A stretch of 48,963 nucleotides of DNA from an uncultured Duncaniella sp. (GCA_910586665.1 CAJUIX010000025.1:1-48963), one strand, 5' to 3'. Counted from the first letter of the stretch, positions 25,796 to 34,464 are shown. Numbers and translations: made by a program. Notes: generated from the sequence alone by a model not told the origin.

Positions 25796-26881
25796 GAAGG
25801 TGCTGAAATGTGTGAAGCTCGAATTAAAAAACAGATAGCCGTTGAATTTAGCCTGCGCCGAGGCGAAGAGCTTGCGGTGGTTGTAGACAAGGCTGCTTGA
25901 AATCTTGTAATTGTTGGCGAGCAGATTGCGACGGCCGTATGTGGCGTCCTGGAAAGTGCGCTTATAGCCTATGGCACCCATAGCCGTGAGGTTGACGAGC
26001 CAGCGGCGCGGCTTGAGCACCCAGTTGTGTCCGTAGCCACCGAGAGCGGCGATATCATAGTGGTGGAAGGTGTAGTTCGGATCCTCCAAGGGCAGATATT
26101 CCAGCATATCAGGCGGAAGCTTGGAGAAATCCATTCGGAAGTCCTGGTCGTTATAGTTCAGTCCGACAATAGCCGTGCCCGCTGACTTGAGCTGGTATTT
26201 GGAATAGCTGTAGGCCGCGGCATGGGAATAGCGCCTGTGGTTGAAGAAATAATAAGCGTCGAGATTCACGGAATTGACACTGATGTCGTCAAACTTATAG
26301 CGGAAATCATGGTTGTCGTTATACCCGCCGAAGTGCGTGAGAATCATACCGCCTTCCGACGACACCTTACTATAGTTGATCGAGAAGCGCGAGCATGTGA
26401 AGTCAAACATGAAGGTGTGGCGCTTGGTATCGCGGTCAAAGAGCTTGTCCATGTTCCACATATAGCCTATGCTGACCGCCATGAAGCTTATGTATGCACC
26501 CGCGTCCATGAAGAGGTCAGAGTGCATTGAGATGCGGGAGTTTTTCGGGAAAAGCATGGTCTGTGACTCCATCCAGCCGTAGGTCTTACCCTGTAACTTC
26601 CAGTTCATGCCGGTGCCGACGACATAGTCGGTATCATAGGAGTTGAATGTGCGGTCGCCCCAGTTGTAGACATTTAGGGCGAAGCGGGGGAAGGCCGGAT
26701 AGCAGATTGTGGTATCGTGAATCATGAATCCGTTGTCGATAAGCTGCTTTATCCAATAGGTCGACTTATGGCGTATGGTGTCGCAGGCTGTCTCAGACGC
26801 ATGAACCGCCCTCCCTCCGGCGGCAAAAAGCGTCAGAAGGACAATCACAGTCCTGATATGGCTCGCTATTCTCCTCAACAT
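25760..26881 (-). CDS. DUF4421-type outer membrane protein
   Basis: 373 residues with a signal peptide (MLRRIASHIRTVIVLLTLFAAGGRAVHA). The segment ALNVYNWGDRTFNSYDTDYVVGTGMNWK is the family signature, and the remainder shows repeated amphipathic strands (GAYISFMAVSIGYMWNMD, VSSEGGMILTHFGGYND) ending with SLTLTVGMRF, suggesting an outer-membrane beta-barrel. Function is unknown. It is transcribed alone and converges with, and overlaps, the upstream exporter operon. Confidence 0.8.
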   Translation of the reverse strand: MLRRIASHIRTVIVLLTLFAAGGRAVHASETACDTIRHKSTYWIKQLIDNGFMIHDTTICYPAFPRFALNVYNWGDRTFNSYDTDYVVGTGMNWKLQGKTYGWMESQTMLFPKNSRISMHSDLFMDAGAYISFMAVSIGYMWNMDKLFDRDTKRHTFMFDFTCSRFSINYSKVSSEGGMILTHFGGYNDNHDFRYKFDDISVNSVNLDAYYFFNHRRYSHAAAYSYSKYQLKSAGTAIVGLNYNDQDFRMDFSKLPPDMLEYLPLEDPNYTFHHYDIAALGGYGHNWVLKPRRWLVNLTAMGAIGYKRTFQDATYGRRNLLANNYKISSSLVYNHRKLFASAQAKFNGYLFFNSSFTHFSTFSSLTLTVGMRF

Positions 26882-26894
26882 GGTAATACTGATG

Positions 26895-26902
26895 CAAAAT
26901 TA
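26895..26902 (-). promoter_or_regulatory. -7 box of the DUF4421-type gene
   Basis: On the minus strand TAATTTTG matches TAnnTTTG, 13 nt before the start codon. The region is shared with the divergent promoter of the YccF gene. Confidence 0.5.
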
Positions 26903-26911
26903 CTCAATTCC

Positions 26912-26942
26912 TTGCAAATAAACTTAACTTAAATTAATTTTG
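26912..26942 (+). promoter_or_regulatory. Promoter of the YccF gene
   Basis: TTG (26912-26914), a 20-nt spacer and TAATTTTG (26935-26942). A second -7-like box, TAACTTTG, lies at 26956-26963. Confidence 0.55.
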
Positions 26943-26983
26943 TGAGACAAAAGACTAACTTTGGACTATAAACGACTACTATT

Positions 26984-27352
26984 ATGAATATCCTGCTCAA
27001 TATTATATGGGTTGTGTTCGGCGGACTGATGATTGCTATCGAATATGCTGTCTCGAGCCTCGTGATGATGATTACCATAATCGGTATCCCCTTCGGCTTG
27101 CAGACCCTGAAGCTCGCGAAGGTGGCGCTGTGGCCCTTCGGGACAGAGATTGTTGACAAAGGGTGGCCCTCGGGCTGTCTGGCGGGGGTTATGAACGTGA
27201 TATGGTGGTTCGTCGGCGGCTTCGCAATCGCCCTGACCCACCTCCTGTGGGGGCTGGTGTTCTGCGTGACCATAGTCGGCATCCCCTTCGGCCTCCAGCA
27301 CTTCAAGCTCATGCGCCTCGCCCTCTTCCCCTTCGGCATGGGAATCAGGTGA
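26984..27352 (+). CDS. YccF domain membrane protein
   Basis: 122 residues made of two internal copies of one unit. LLNIIWVVFGGLMIAIEYAV...ITIIGIPFGLQTLKLAKVALWPFG (about 3-53) and VMNVIWWFVGGFAIALTHLL...VTIVGIPFGLQHFKLMRLALFPFG (about 69-119) align throughout, each with two hydrophobic helices and an IGIPFGLQ / VGIPFGLQ turn. This is the YccF (DUF307) inner-membrane family, function unknown. Stand-alone gene, 189 nt before rpsA. Confidence 0.9.
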   Translation: MNILLNIIWVVFGGLMIAIEYAVSSLVMMITIIGIPFGLQTLKLAKVALWPFGTEIVDKGWPSGCLAGVMNVIWWFVGGFAIALTHLLWGLVFCVTIVGIPFGLQHFKLMRLALFPFGMGIR

Positions 27353-27447
27353 CGGCAAAATCCCTCCTCTGGAGCCTCCTGCCGGGGGGAGGGGGAGCTG
27401 GTGGTGAATTTATGTGAAAAACCGATAAAAATCCGCACGGTAATTGC

Positions 27448-27477
27448 TTGTGGATTGGAATATTATTCGTAACTTTG
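27448..27477 (+). promoter_or_regulatory. Promoter of rpsA
   Basis: TTG (27448-27450), a 19-nt spacer and TAACTTTG (27470-27477). The predicted start is near 27483, at the foot of the leader hairpin described separately. Confidence 0.7.
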
Positions 27478-27479
27478 CA

Positions 27480-27507
27480 GCGCTTTACGGGCATCCCCGC
27501 AAGGCGC
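27480..27507 (+). promoter_or_regulatory. Hairpin in the rpsA leader
   Basis: GCGCTTT (27480-27486) pairs with AAGGCGC (27501-27507) with one G-T pair, and CGGG (27488-27491) pairs inside with CCCG (27496-27499). An A/T-rich tract runs from there to the ATG at 27541. A site for autogenous control by S1 is possible but inferred. Confidence 0.4.
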
Positions 27508-27540
27508 TTAATTAACCTTATTTATTAACCCCATTTTTTA

Positions 27541-29337
27541 ATGACTGAAGAAGTAAAAAACTCCCCGATCGCTGATTTTGATTGGGAAGCGTATGCAAAC
27601 GGTGAGACCAAGGGCGAAAAGACCCGCGAGGAACTCACCAAAACCTATGATGAATCGCTCAACACCGTGCGTGACAAGGACGTAATCGAAGGTACCATCA
27701 TCTCGCTCAACAAGCGCGAGGCCGTGGTTAACATCGGCTACAAGAGCGACGGCATCATCCCCATGAGCGAATTCCGCTACAACCCCGACATCAAGGTGGG
27801 CGACACCGTAGAAGTCTTCATCGAAAACCAGGAAGACAAGAAGGGCCAGCTCATCCTTTCTCACCGCAAAGCCCGCGCAGCCCGCTCCTGGGACCGCATC
27901 AACGAGGCTCTCGAGAAAGACGAAGTCATCAAGGGCTACATCAAGTGCCGCACCAAAGGCGGCATGATTGTCGACGTGTTCGGCATCGAGGCCTTCCTCC
28001 CCGGCTCACAGATCGACGTGAAACCCATCCGCGACTACGACATCTTCGTGGGCAAGACCATGGAGTTCAAGGTCGTGAAGATCAATCAGGAATTCAAGAA
28101 CGTGGTCGTATCCCACAAGGCACTCATCGAGGCCGAGCTTGAGCAGCAGAAGCGCGAGATCATCGCCAAGCTCGAGAAGGGCCAGGTGCTCGAGGGCTCC
28201 GTCAAGAACATCACCTCCTACGGTGTATTCATCGACCTTGGCGGCGTAGACGGCCTCATCCACATCACCGACCTCTCCTGGGGCCGCGTAAGCCACCCCG
28301 AAGAAGTGGTTCAGCTCGACCAGAAGCTCAATGTCGTTATTCTCGACTTCGACGACGAGAAGAAGCGCATCGCCCTCGGTCTCAAGCAGCTCCAGCCCCA
28401 TCCCTGGGATGCCCTCGACGCAAACCTCAAGGTTGGCGACAAGGTCAAGGGCCGCGTAGTGGTTATGGCAGACTACGGTGCGTTTGTTGAAATCGCCCCC
28501 GGCGTCGAAGGCCTCATCCACGTCAGCGAAATGTCATGGAGCCAGCACCTCCGCTCAGCTCAGGACTTCCTGAAGGTAGGCGACGAAATCGAGGCTGTCA
28601 TCCTCACCCTCGACCGCGAGGACCGCAAGATGTCACTCGGTCTCAAGCAGCTCAAGAACGATCCCTGGGAGAACATCGAGACCAAATACCCCGTCGGCAG
28701 CAAGCACACCGCCAAGGTACGCAACTTCACCAACTTCGGCGTATTCGTTGAAATCGAAGAAGGTGTCGACGGCCTCATCCACATCAGCGACCTCTCTTGG
28801 ACCAAGAAGGTTAAACACCCCAGCGAATTCACCCAGATCGGCGCCGACATCGACGTCCAGGTTCTCGAAATCGACAAGGACAACCGTCGCCTCTCACTCG
28901 GCCACAAGCAGCTCGAGGAGAACCCCTGGGATGTATTCGAGACAGTATTCACTGTAGGCTCAATCCACGAAGGCACCATCATCGAGATGGTCGAGAAGGG
29001 CGCAGTCATCGCACTCCCCTACGGCGTGGAAGGCTTCGCAACTCCCAAGCACCTCGTCAAGGAAGACGGCTCCAAGGCACAGGTTGACGAGAAGCTCAAC
29101 TTCAAGGTCATCGAGTTCAACAAGGACAGCAAGCGCATCATCCTCTCCCACAGCCGCATCTTCGAAGATGAGCAGAAGGGCGAGCGCGCAGAGGCCCCCA
29201 AGAAGGCAGCAGCACCCCGCCGCGGCGGCAACCGTCGTCAGGAAGAGGCTCCCGCCCTCACCACACCGCTCGAGAAGACCACTCTCGGCGACCTCGAGGC
29301 CCTCGCAGAGCTCAAGCAGAAGTTCTCAGGTAAGTAA
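27541..29337 (+). CDS. rpsA: 30S ribosomal protein S1
   Basis: 598 residues, usual for Bacteroidota S1. Six consecutive S1 RNA-binding domains can be followed between about residues 45 and 545 by their GxxVxGxVxxxxxxGxxVD/E signatures, for example GQVLEGSVKNITSYGVFIDLGGVDGLIH and GDKVKGRVVVMADYGAFVEIAPGVEGLIH, each ended by a KRIALGLKQL-like strand. The tail is basic and low-complexity (PKKAAAPRRGGNRR). S1 helps mRNA bind the ribosome; Bacteroidota mRNAs mostly lack a Shine-Dalgarno. The gene has its own promoter and terminator. Confidence 0.97.
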   Translation: MTEEVKNSPIADFDWEAYANGETKGEKTREELTKTYDESLNTVRDKDVIEGTIISLNKREAVVNIGYKSDGIIPMSEFRYNPDIKVGDTVEVFIENQEDKKGQLILSHRKARAARSWDRINEALEKDEVIKGYIKCRTKGGMIVDVFGIEAFLPGSQIDVKPIRDYDIFVGKTMEFKVVKINQEFKNVVVSHKALIEAELEQQKREIIAKLEKGQVLEGSVKNITSYGVFIDLGGVDGLIHITDLSWGRVSHPEEVVQLDQKLNVVILDFDDEKKRIALGLKQLQPHPWDALDANLKVGDKVKGRVVVMADYGAFVEIAPGVEGLIHVSEMSWSQHLRSAQDFLKVGDEIEAVILTLDREDRKMSLGLKQLKNDPWENIETKYPVGSKHTAKVRNFTNFGVFVEIEEGVDGLIHISDLSWTKKVKHPSEFTQIGADIDVQVLEIDKDNRRLSLGHKQLEENPWDVFETVFTVGSIHEGTIIEMVEKGAVIALPYGVEGFATPKHLVKEDGSKAQVDEKLNFKVIEFNKDSKRIILSHSRIFEDEQKGERAEAPKKAAAPRRGGNRRQEEAPALTTPLEKTTLGDLEALAELKQKFSGK

Positions 29338-29373
29338 TCTCTGTATCGAAAGATAAGAGTCACTGAATAACCG

Positions 29374-29412
29374 GCGCAGGACAGACTATTAACAGTCTAT
29401 CCTGCGCTTTTT
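29374..29412 (+). terminator. Strong Rho-independent terminator after rpsA
   Basis: GCGCAGGA-C-AGACT (29374-29387) pairs with AGTCT-A-TCCTGCGC (29394-29407), leaving a 6-nt loop and one internal mismatch, and is followed by TTTTT. Confidence 0.88.
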
Positions 29413-29457
29413 GTTTCTATCAACTGACATGAGCTTTCAGTTTTAAAATTAATTCAT

Positions 29458-29465
29458 TAACTTTG
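29458..29465 (+). promoter_or_regulatory. -7 box of the lipoprotein-yfhO transcript
   Basis: TAACTTTG matches TAnnTTTG and is followed by GCAG, 29 nt before the lipoprotein ATG. No clear TTTG at the usual distance. Confidence 0.55.
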
Positions 29466-29494
29466 CAGTTGTCAGACATTTTTATATTCCGAAT

Positions 29495-30076
29495 ATGAAA
29501 AAAACAGCCATAATTTTATTTCTTGCCGTACTCGCCTGGGCGACCGTAAGCTCCTGCGGCGGTTCGAAGAAGGGGGGCGAGGCCCCCGTCAGCGAGGAAG
29601 TCGTGGTCGAGAGGCAGTCGCAGCTCGAAGAGGCGCTCTCGTCGGGCAATCTGCGCCAGGCCTCGGTCATGGCCGACAGCATGTCGCTCTTCGTCGACGA
29701 TTTCACCCCCGAGCAGACCGTGCAGGTATTGACAGCCTTCATCAGTATCCACAACGACGCAGTGTCGAAGCGCGAGACGCGCCGCGACCTCGAGACCCTG
29801 CGCAAATATGTCGACGTCTACGACATCGCGCTCAGCGTCAACCCCAACGATACCCGCGCAGCCTTCAAGAAGGCCCACAGCCGCAACCCGGAGATTGACT
29901 TCGACGCTGTGGCCAAGGAGTTTCGCGCCAAGCTCTCGCAGTATGACGCCATGCAGGACGGCTCGCTCGTGAAGTCCGGGCCGGCTCCCGCCGACAGCAC
30001 TTCCGCCGCGCCTGACACTGTCGCAGCCAAGGCCGCCAAGCCGGAACTGCCACTCGAGCTGCGCCCCGCAGAGTGA
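29495..30076 (+). CDS. Hypothetical lipoprotein
   Basis: 193 residues with a signal peptide and lipobox ending at Cys21 (VSSC), followed by GGSKKGG. The mature protein is mainly helical: an acidic segment (about 35-60), a TPR-like stretch around QTVQVLTAFISIHND and ETLRKYVDVYDIALSVNPNDT, then a low-complexity Ala/Pro/Lys tail. It precedes the YfhO-type gene (63-nt gap) and probably shares its transcript. I do not recognise a family. Confidence 0.75.
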   Translation: MKKTAIILFLAVLAWATVSSCGGSKKGGEAPVSEEVVVERQSQLEEALSSGNLRQASVMADSMSLFVDDFTPEQTVQVLTAFISIHNDAVSKRETRRDLETLRKYVDVYDIALSVNPNDTRAAFKKAHSRNPEIDFDAVAKEFRAKLSQYDAMQDGSLVKSGPAPADSTSAAPDTVAAKAAKPELPLELRPAE

Positions 30077-30138
30077 CGCTCGCGCCAGCAAGACCAAGAC
30101 TAACACATATACACACATACACCAAGCACAGATTCTCC

Positions 30139-32712
30139 ATGCAGGAATTTCTAAAAAAATACGGCTCCGTCGCGACATTTCTCGGCGGACTCGTCGTCAT
30201 TGCAGTCATCGCATTTGCATTTTTCTATCCCGACGCCTCCGAGGGCAACGAGCTGCGCCAGCACGACATGCAGCAGGGCGCGGCCATAGGCCAGGAAGCC
30301 AAGACCTACGCCGAGGCCACTGGCGAGGTCTCTCGCTGGACCAACTCCCTCTTCTCCGGCATGCCCACATTCCAGATTTCGCCCTCCTACCCCTCGAGCG
30401 GGCTTTACAAGTGGGTCAACTCGGTCATGGGCCTCGGACTCCCATCACCCTCCTCGCTCCCGGCCATGATGATGGTCGGATTCTTCATCCTGCTCCTGGC
30501 CATGAGGATGCGGTGGTATGTGGCACTGCTCGGCGCCATTGCCTACGGCTTCTCCTCCTACTTCATAATCATCATCGGCGCGGGCCATATATGGAAATTC
30601 GTCACCCTCGCCTACATCCCGCCGACCATCGCGGGCATAATCCTCTGCTATCGCGGGCGCTACCTATGGGGCGCGGCCCTCGCGGCGCTCTTCGCCATGA
30701 TGCAGATCGCGTCGAACCACGTCCAGATGTCCTACTACTTCCTCTTCGTCATCATCGGCATAGTCATAGCCTACCTTATCGACGCCCTCAGGGATAAGAA
30801 GATGAAGCAGTGGGGCATAGCCACAGGCTCCCTCGCCGTCGCAGCCATGCTCGCCGTCGCGGCCAACTCCCCCAACCTCTATCTGACCTACGAATACTCC
30901 AAGGAGACTATGCGCGGCCGCCACAGCGAGCTGACGCAGCCCGGCAACGGAGCCTCACAGCAGGCCACTGCCGGTCTCGACAAGGACTATATCACACAAT
31001 ACAGCTACCAGCCCTCGGAAACATTCTCGCTCCTCATCCCCAACATCAAGGGTGGCGCCTCAGCCAAGCCCGAGAAGGGGCGCTTCATAGCCCTCAACCT
31101 CGCCGACCTCCCAGAGGCGCAGAAAATGGCGCAGGAGGGGAAGATTGACTCCATGCAGCAGCAGTATCTCGGCTACATGAGCCACTACTTCGGCGACCCC
31201 GAGGGGACAAACGGCCCCGTCTACGTCGGAGCCCTCATCTTCGCCTTCTTCATCCTCGGCTGTATCATCGTGCGCGGCCCGATGAAGTGGGTGCTCCTCA
31301 TCCTGACCGTCTTCTCGATAGTCCTCGCGTGGGGACGCCACGCTATGGTCTTCACCGACATAATGCTGTCGGTGGTACCGATGTACTCCAAGTTCCGCAC
31401 CGTCGAGAGCATCCTCGTAATAGCCGAGTTCACCATTCCCCTGCTCGCCGTCATGGGCTTGCAGAAGCTCCTGACCGACCCCGACCCCTGGAAGCACTAC
31501 CGCAAGGCCGTCTGGTGGAGCTTCGGCACCACCCTCGCCGTATGCGCCATAGGCTTCTGTGTGCCTGAGTTCTTCGGCAGCGTCATTTCCGACAATGACC
31601 GCCAGATCGACGCCTATATCGGCGCCTCGCTCATGCAGCAGGGCTACGATGCAGCCACCGCACGCCAGTTCAGCCTCCAGAACCCGGCTATCTACTCCGC
31701 CGTCGAGAGCCTCCGCCTCGACCTCCTCAGCTCCGACGCCATCCGCAGCTTCCTCATCGTGGCCGTCGGCTGCTTCATCCTCGTCGCCTTCCTCCGCCGC
31801 AAGCTCAGCGCCGGAGTGACCGTGGCTATTCTCGGAGTCATAGCCCTCGCCGACCTCTACACCGTCAACAAGCGCTACATCAACCATGAGAGCTTCGTAC
31901 CGAAGCAACTGACCGTCGGTGCCCCGATAGCCAAGACCCCGGTCGACGACGTAATCCTTCAGGATACCGCCATGAACTACCGCGTCATGGACATCCCCCG
32001 CTTCTACTCGGCCGACCCCTCATATTACCACAAAATGATCGGCGGCTACCACGCTGCCAAGCTCACACGCTACCAGGACCTCATCGACCGCCACCTCTCC
32101 CACTTCACGCAGGGCACGGAGACTGACGCCGACTGGAATGTGCTCAACATGCTCAACGCGCGCTACATCGTCAGCCTCGACGGGCAGGTGCTCCGCAATC
32201 CTGAGGCCTACGGCAACGCATGGTTTGTCGAGCACGTCGACTATGTCGACAGCCCCGACAAGGAGATGGCTGCCCTCTCCTCGATCATGCCCCGCCTCAC
32301 GGCCGTGGCCGACAAGAAATTCGAGCAGGTGCTCGGCAAGTCGCTCGCCGGCTCCCCGACCGACACAATCATAGCCACGAGCTATGCCCCCAACCGCCTG
32401 ACCTACCGCGCCCGCAGCGCCAACGGAGGCGTGGCCATATTCTCCGAGGTCTACTTCCCCTGGGGCTGGACGGCGACTATCGACGGCAAGGAGGCTCCCC
32501 TCGGCCGCGTCGACTACCTGCTCCGCGCCCTCAAGGTGCCCGCCGGAGAGCATGAGATTGTGATGACCTTCGACCCGCAGTCGCTCCACACCACCGACAC
32601 CCTCGCGACCACTGCCATTATTATAATATATGTGGCCTTCGCAGCCGCGGCCGTCCTCGGCGTGAGGAAATTTGTCAGACGCAAGGACGCCGCCGATGTG
32701 GAGGGCCGCTAA
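30139..32712 (+). CDS. YfhO family multi-spanning membrane protein
   Basis: 857 residues from the ATG at 30139; the frame is open 66 nt upstream but that part is polar and follows no membrane logic. Roughly a dozen helices occupy 10-600, including TFLGGLVVIAVIAFAFFY and the run WYVALLGAIAYGFSSYFIIIIGAGHIWKF that recalls the YfhO/GT-C core. A soluble C-terminal part holds FSEVYFPWGWTATIDGKEAPLGRVDYLLRALKVPAGEHEIVMTFDP, a hallmark of YfhO proteins, and ends with one more helix. Gram-positive YfhO glycosylates lipoteichoic acid with lipid-linked sugars; here a lipid-linked glycosyltransferase role is inferred. Confidence 0.85.
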   Translation: MQEFLKKYGSVATFLGGLVVIAVIAFAFFYPDASEGNELRQHDMQQGAAIGQEAKTYAEATGEVSRWTNSLFSGMPTFQISPSYPSSGLYKWVNSVMGLGLPSPSSLPAMMMVGFFILLLAMRMRWYVALLGAIAYGFSSYFIIIIGAGHIWKFVTLAYIPPTIAGIILCYRGRYLWGAALAALFAMMQIASNHVQMSYYFLFVIIGIVIAYLIDALRDKKMKQWGIATGSLAVAAMLAVAANSPNLYLTYEYSKETMRGRHSELTQPGNGASQQATAGLDKDYITQYSYQPSETFSLLIPNIKGGASAKPEKGRFIALNLADLPEAQKMAQEGKIDSMQQQYLGYMSHYFGDPEGTNGPVYVGALIFAFFILGCIIVRGPMKWVLLILTVFSIVLAWGRHAMVFTDIMLSVVPMYSKFRTVESILVIAEFTIPLLAVMGLQKLLTDPDPWKHYRKAVWWSFGTTLAVCAIGFCVPEFFGSVISDNDRQIDAYIGASLMQQGYDAATARQFSLQNPAIYSAVESLRLDLLSSDAIRSFLIVAVGCFILVAFLRRKLSAGVTVAILGVIALADLYTVNKRYINHESFVPKQLTVGAPIAKTPVDDVILQDTAMNYRVMDIPRFYSADPSYYHKMIGGYHAAKLTRYQDLIDRHLSHFTQGTETDADWNVLNMLNARYIVSLDGQVLRNPEAYGNAWFVEHVDYVDSPDKEMAALSSIMPRLTAVADKKFEQVLGKSLAGSPTDTIIATSYAPNRLTYRARSANGGVAIFSEVYFPWGWTATIDGKEAPLGRVDYLLRALKVPAGEHEIVMTFDPQSLHTTDTLATTAIIIIYVAFAAAAVLGVRKFVRRKDAADVEGR

Positions 32713-33424
32713 AGTCTACCGCCGCGTGCCCGGCTTCCGTGCCGTCAAGCGAGCATGGCGCAGCCGGGGCTTCGGCATCCACTCCCCCTTTGCCTTCCGC
32801 TTCATCCGCTTCGTGCTGCGGGAGCACGGGGAGTACTACGCCTACGCCGAACTGCGACGCATCTCCCACTGCAAAGCCGACTTCAGCCGCCTCAGCCTCC
32901 TTTTCCGTCTCGTCTGTGCCTTCACACCCCGCAGGGTCATCCTCGCAGGCGACGCCGGAGTCCGGGAGTGCAAAGCCGTCACCCTCGCCGACTCCCGGAC
33001 TGCGGTCATTGGACAAGTCGGTTATGGCTACGGCGGTGCAAATTGCGACCGCGACGATGCAAATTGCGACCGCGACAATGCAAAATATGCAAACTGTAGG
33101 GACGCTGCGTGCAGCGTCCGAAATCAGCAGGAATACAATCGTCGAATTCCAGCCCCATTCCCCGCGGCACGCAGCGTCCCTACAACCAACAACGGCGAAA
33201 CAACCCTGCTCTACATCCGAGGCGCCGACGACGAAGGGCTACTGTCGCTCGCGGGCGACATCCTCACCGAGGGCGGCGTGGTCGTGTGCAGCGGCATATC
33301 TCCCACCCGCTATCCCCGCTTCCGCTCCCTTCTCGCCGACGGCATGAGCTTCAGCAGCGGCGACACCCTCATCCTCGTCAGCCGCCCCGACCTCCCCCGC
33401 CAGGACTTCGAAATCAACTTCTGA
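32696..33424 (+). CDS. Conserved Bacteroidales protein (methyltransferase-like) with in-frame repeat insertion
   Basis: 242 residues from the ATG at 32696, overlapping the yfhO end by 17 nt. The N-terminal RSRGFGIHSPFAFRFIRFVLREHGEYYAYAEL is typical of a Bacteroidota family often annotated as class I SAM methyltransferase, and the C-terminal half (LLYIRGADDEGLLSLAGDILTEGGVVVCSGI...DTLILVSRPDLPRQDFEINF) resembles the end of that fold. The usual glycine-rich SAM loop is not evident. Residues about 115-163 are encoded by a 21-nt tandem repeat (ANCDRDD, ANCDRDN) and then an 88-nt palindromic element, which together split the domain without breaking the frame. Whether the product still works is doubtful. 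Confidence 0.55.
   Translation: MWRAAKVYRRVPGFRAVKRAWRSRGFGIHSPFAFRFIRFVLREHGEYYAYAELRRISHCKADFSRLSLLFRLVCAFTPRRVILAGDAGVRECKAVTLADSRTAVIGQVGYGYGGANCDRDDANCDRDNAKYANCRDAACSVRNQQEYNRRIPAPFPAARSVPTTNNGETTLLYIRGADDEGLLSLAGDILTEGGVVVCSGISPTRYPRFRSLLADGMSFSSGDTLILVSRPDLPRQDFEINF
33037..33095 (+). repeat. 21-nt tandem repeat inside the methyltransferase-like gene
   Basis: Two nearly exact 21-nt units (33037-33057 and 33058-33078), each starting TGCAAATTGCGACCGCGAC, then a partial third unit. They encode ANCDRDD and ANCDRDN and stop directly at the palindromic element. Confidence 0.85.
33096..33183. repeat. Palindromic GTAGGGACGC element (pair) inside a coding sequence
   Basis: Left arm GTAGGGACGCTGCGTGC (33096-33112) and right arm GCACGCAGCGTCCCTAC (33167-33183) are exact 17-nt reverse complements; the left arm continues AGCGTCC, making it self-complementary. 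Total length is 88 nt and the host reading frame stays open through it. Other copies lie at 33440-33528, 34502-34525 and 46271-46297. Confidence 0.85.
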
Positions 33425-33439
33425 CAATACATGAAATCA

Positions 33440-33528
33440 GTAGGGACGCGGCGTGCCGCGTATGCCCGATTGAATACATCTAGCAATACCCAATTTTATC
33501 TGGCATACGCGGCACGCCGCGTCCCTAC
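33440..33528. repeat. Palindromic GTAGGGACGC element (complete pair) before xerD
   Basis: Arms of 27 nt (33440-33466 and 33502-33528) are perfect reverse complements, starting GTAGGGACGCGGCGTGCCGC and ending with its complement. Each arm is itself a small palindrome. The 35-nt spacer is AT-rich. It lies between the methyltransferase-like gene and xerD, and the left arm is identical to the copy at 46271-46297. Confidence 0.88.
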
Positions 33529-33549
33529 AGACACCTCCCAATATTAAAA

Positions 33550-34464
33550 ATGACCGGGCGACAGATTCTTGACACTGAGAAAGTCCTCACGGACTACGCG
33601 CTCTATCTCCAAATGGAGAAAGGCATGTCGGCCAACACCCGCGAGGCCTACGACCGCGACGTCCGCAAGTTTCTCGTCTACCTCGCCGAGTCAGGCCTCA
33701 CGCTGCGCGACGTTACAGTCGACACCATGCGCTACTTCATCGGCGAGCTCCACGACCTCGGCATCGCCGAGCGCTCACAGGCACGCATCGTCTCCGGCCT
33801 GCGCTCATTTTTCCGCTACCTCAGCCTCGAGGACTACCTCAACCCCGACCCCACCGAGCTGCTCGAGTCGCCCAAGACAGGCCTCCACCTCCCCGAAGTG
33901 CTCACAATCGAGGAAATCGACTCGATGATTGCCGCCATCGACCCCGCCAAGGCCGAGGCGCAGCGCGACCGCGCCATGATAGAGACCCTCTACGGCTGCG
34001 GTCTGCGCGTCAGCGAGCTCGTCGGGCTGGAAATCTCCAAAATCTTCGGCGACGAGGGCTACATCGTCATCCGCGGCAAGGGCAACAAGGAGCGCATGGT
34101 CCCGATATCCGACGTCGCCCTCCGCGAAATCCGCGACTACCTCCGCGACCGCGAGCTGCTCGACATCAAGCCCGACAGCCGCAACATCCTCTTCCTCAAC
34201 CGCCGCGGCGGCAAGATGACCCGCATGAGAGTCTTCCAGATAGTCAAAGCCCTCGCCGAGGCCGCCGGCATACGCAAAAGCATCTCCCCCCACACCCTGC
34301 GCCACTCCTTCGCCACCCACCTGCTCGAGGGGGGCGCCAACCTCCGCGCAATCCAACAGATGCTCGGCCACGAGACCATAGCCACCACCCAGATCTACAT
34401 CCACCTCGACCGCAGCGCCCTCCGCAAAGACATCCTCACCTTCCACCCCCGCAACAAATTGTAA
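33550..34464 (+). CDS. xerD: Site-specific tyrosine recombinase XerD
   Basis: 304 residues. Residues 8-100 form the SAM-like core-binding domain (LTDYALYLQMEKGMSANTREAY), and 115-295 the catalytic domain with all six catalytic residues in order: R153 (GCGLRVSEL), K177 (RGKGNK), H248 and R251 (SPHTLRHSFATHLLEGGA), H274 (LGHETIATTQIY) and the nucleophile Y283. XerC/XerD resolve chromosome dimers at dif. The start codon is 21 nt after a palindromic element, so its promoter must lie within or before that element. A decayed copy of its first 146 bp is found at 35640-35785. Confidence 0.95.
   Translation: MTGRQILDTEKVLTDYALYLQMEKGMSANTREAYDRDVRKFLVYLAESGLTLRDVTVDTMRYFIGELHDLGIAERSQARIVSGLRSFFRYLSLEDYLNPDPTELLESPKTGLHLPEVLTIEEIDSMIAAIDPAKAEAQRDRAMIETLYGCGLRVSELVGLEISKIFGDEGYIVIRGKGNKERMVPISDVALREIRDYLRDRELLDIKPDSRNILFLNRRGGKMTRMRVFQIVKALAEAAGIRKSISPHTLRHSFATHLLEGGANLRAIQQMLGHETIATTQIYIHLDRSALRKDILTFHPRNKL

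Noticed and set aside
31060..31908. 282-codon minus-strand open frame opposite the YfhO-type gene
   Set aside because: Highly acidic, low-complexity shadow of a membrane protein.
33096..33528. CRISPR-like array formed by the GTAGGGACGC repeats
   Set aside because: The units are inverted pairs with irregular spacing, not direct repeats with uniform spacers, and no cas genes are seen.
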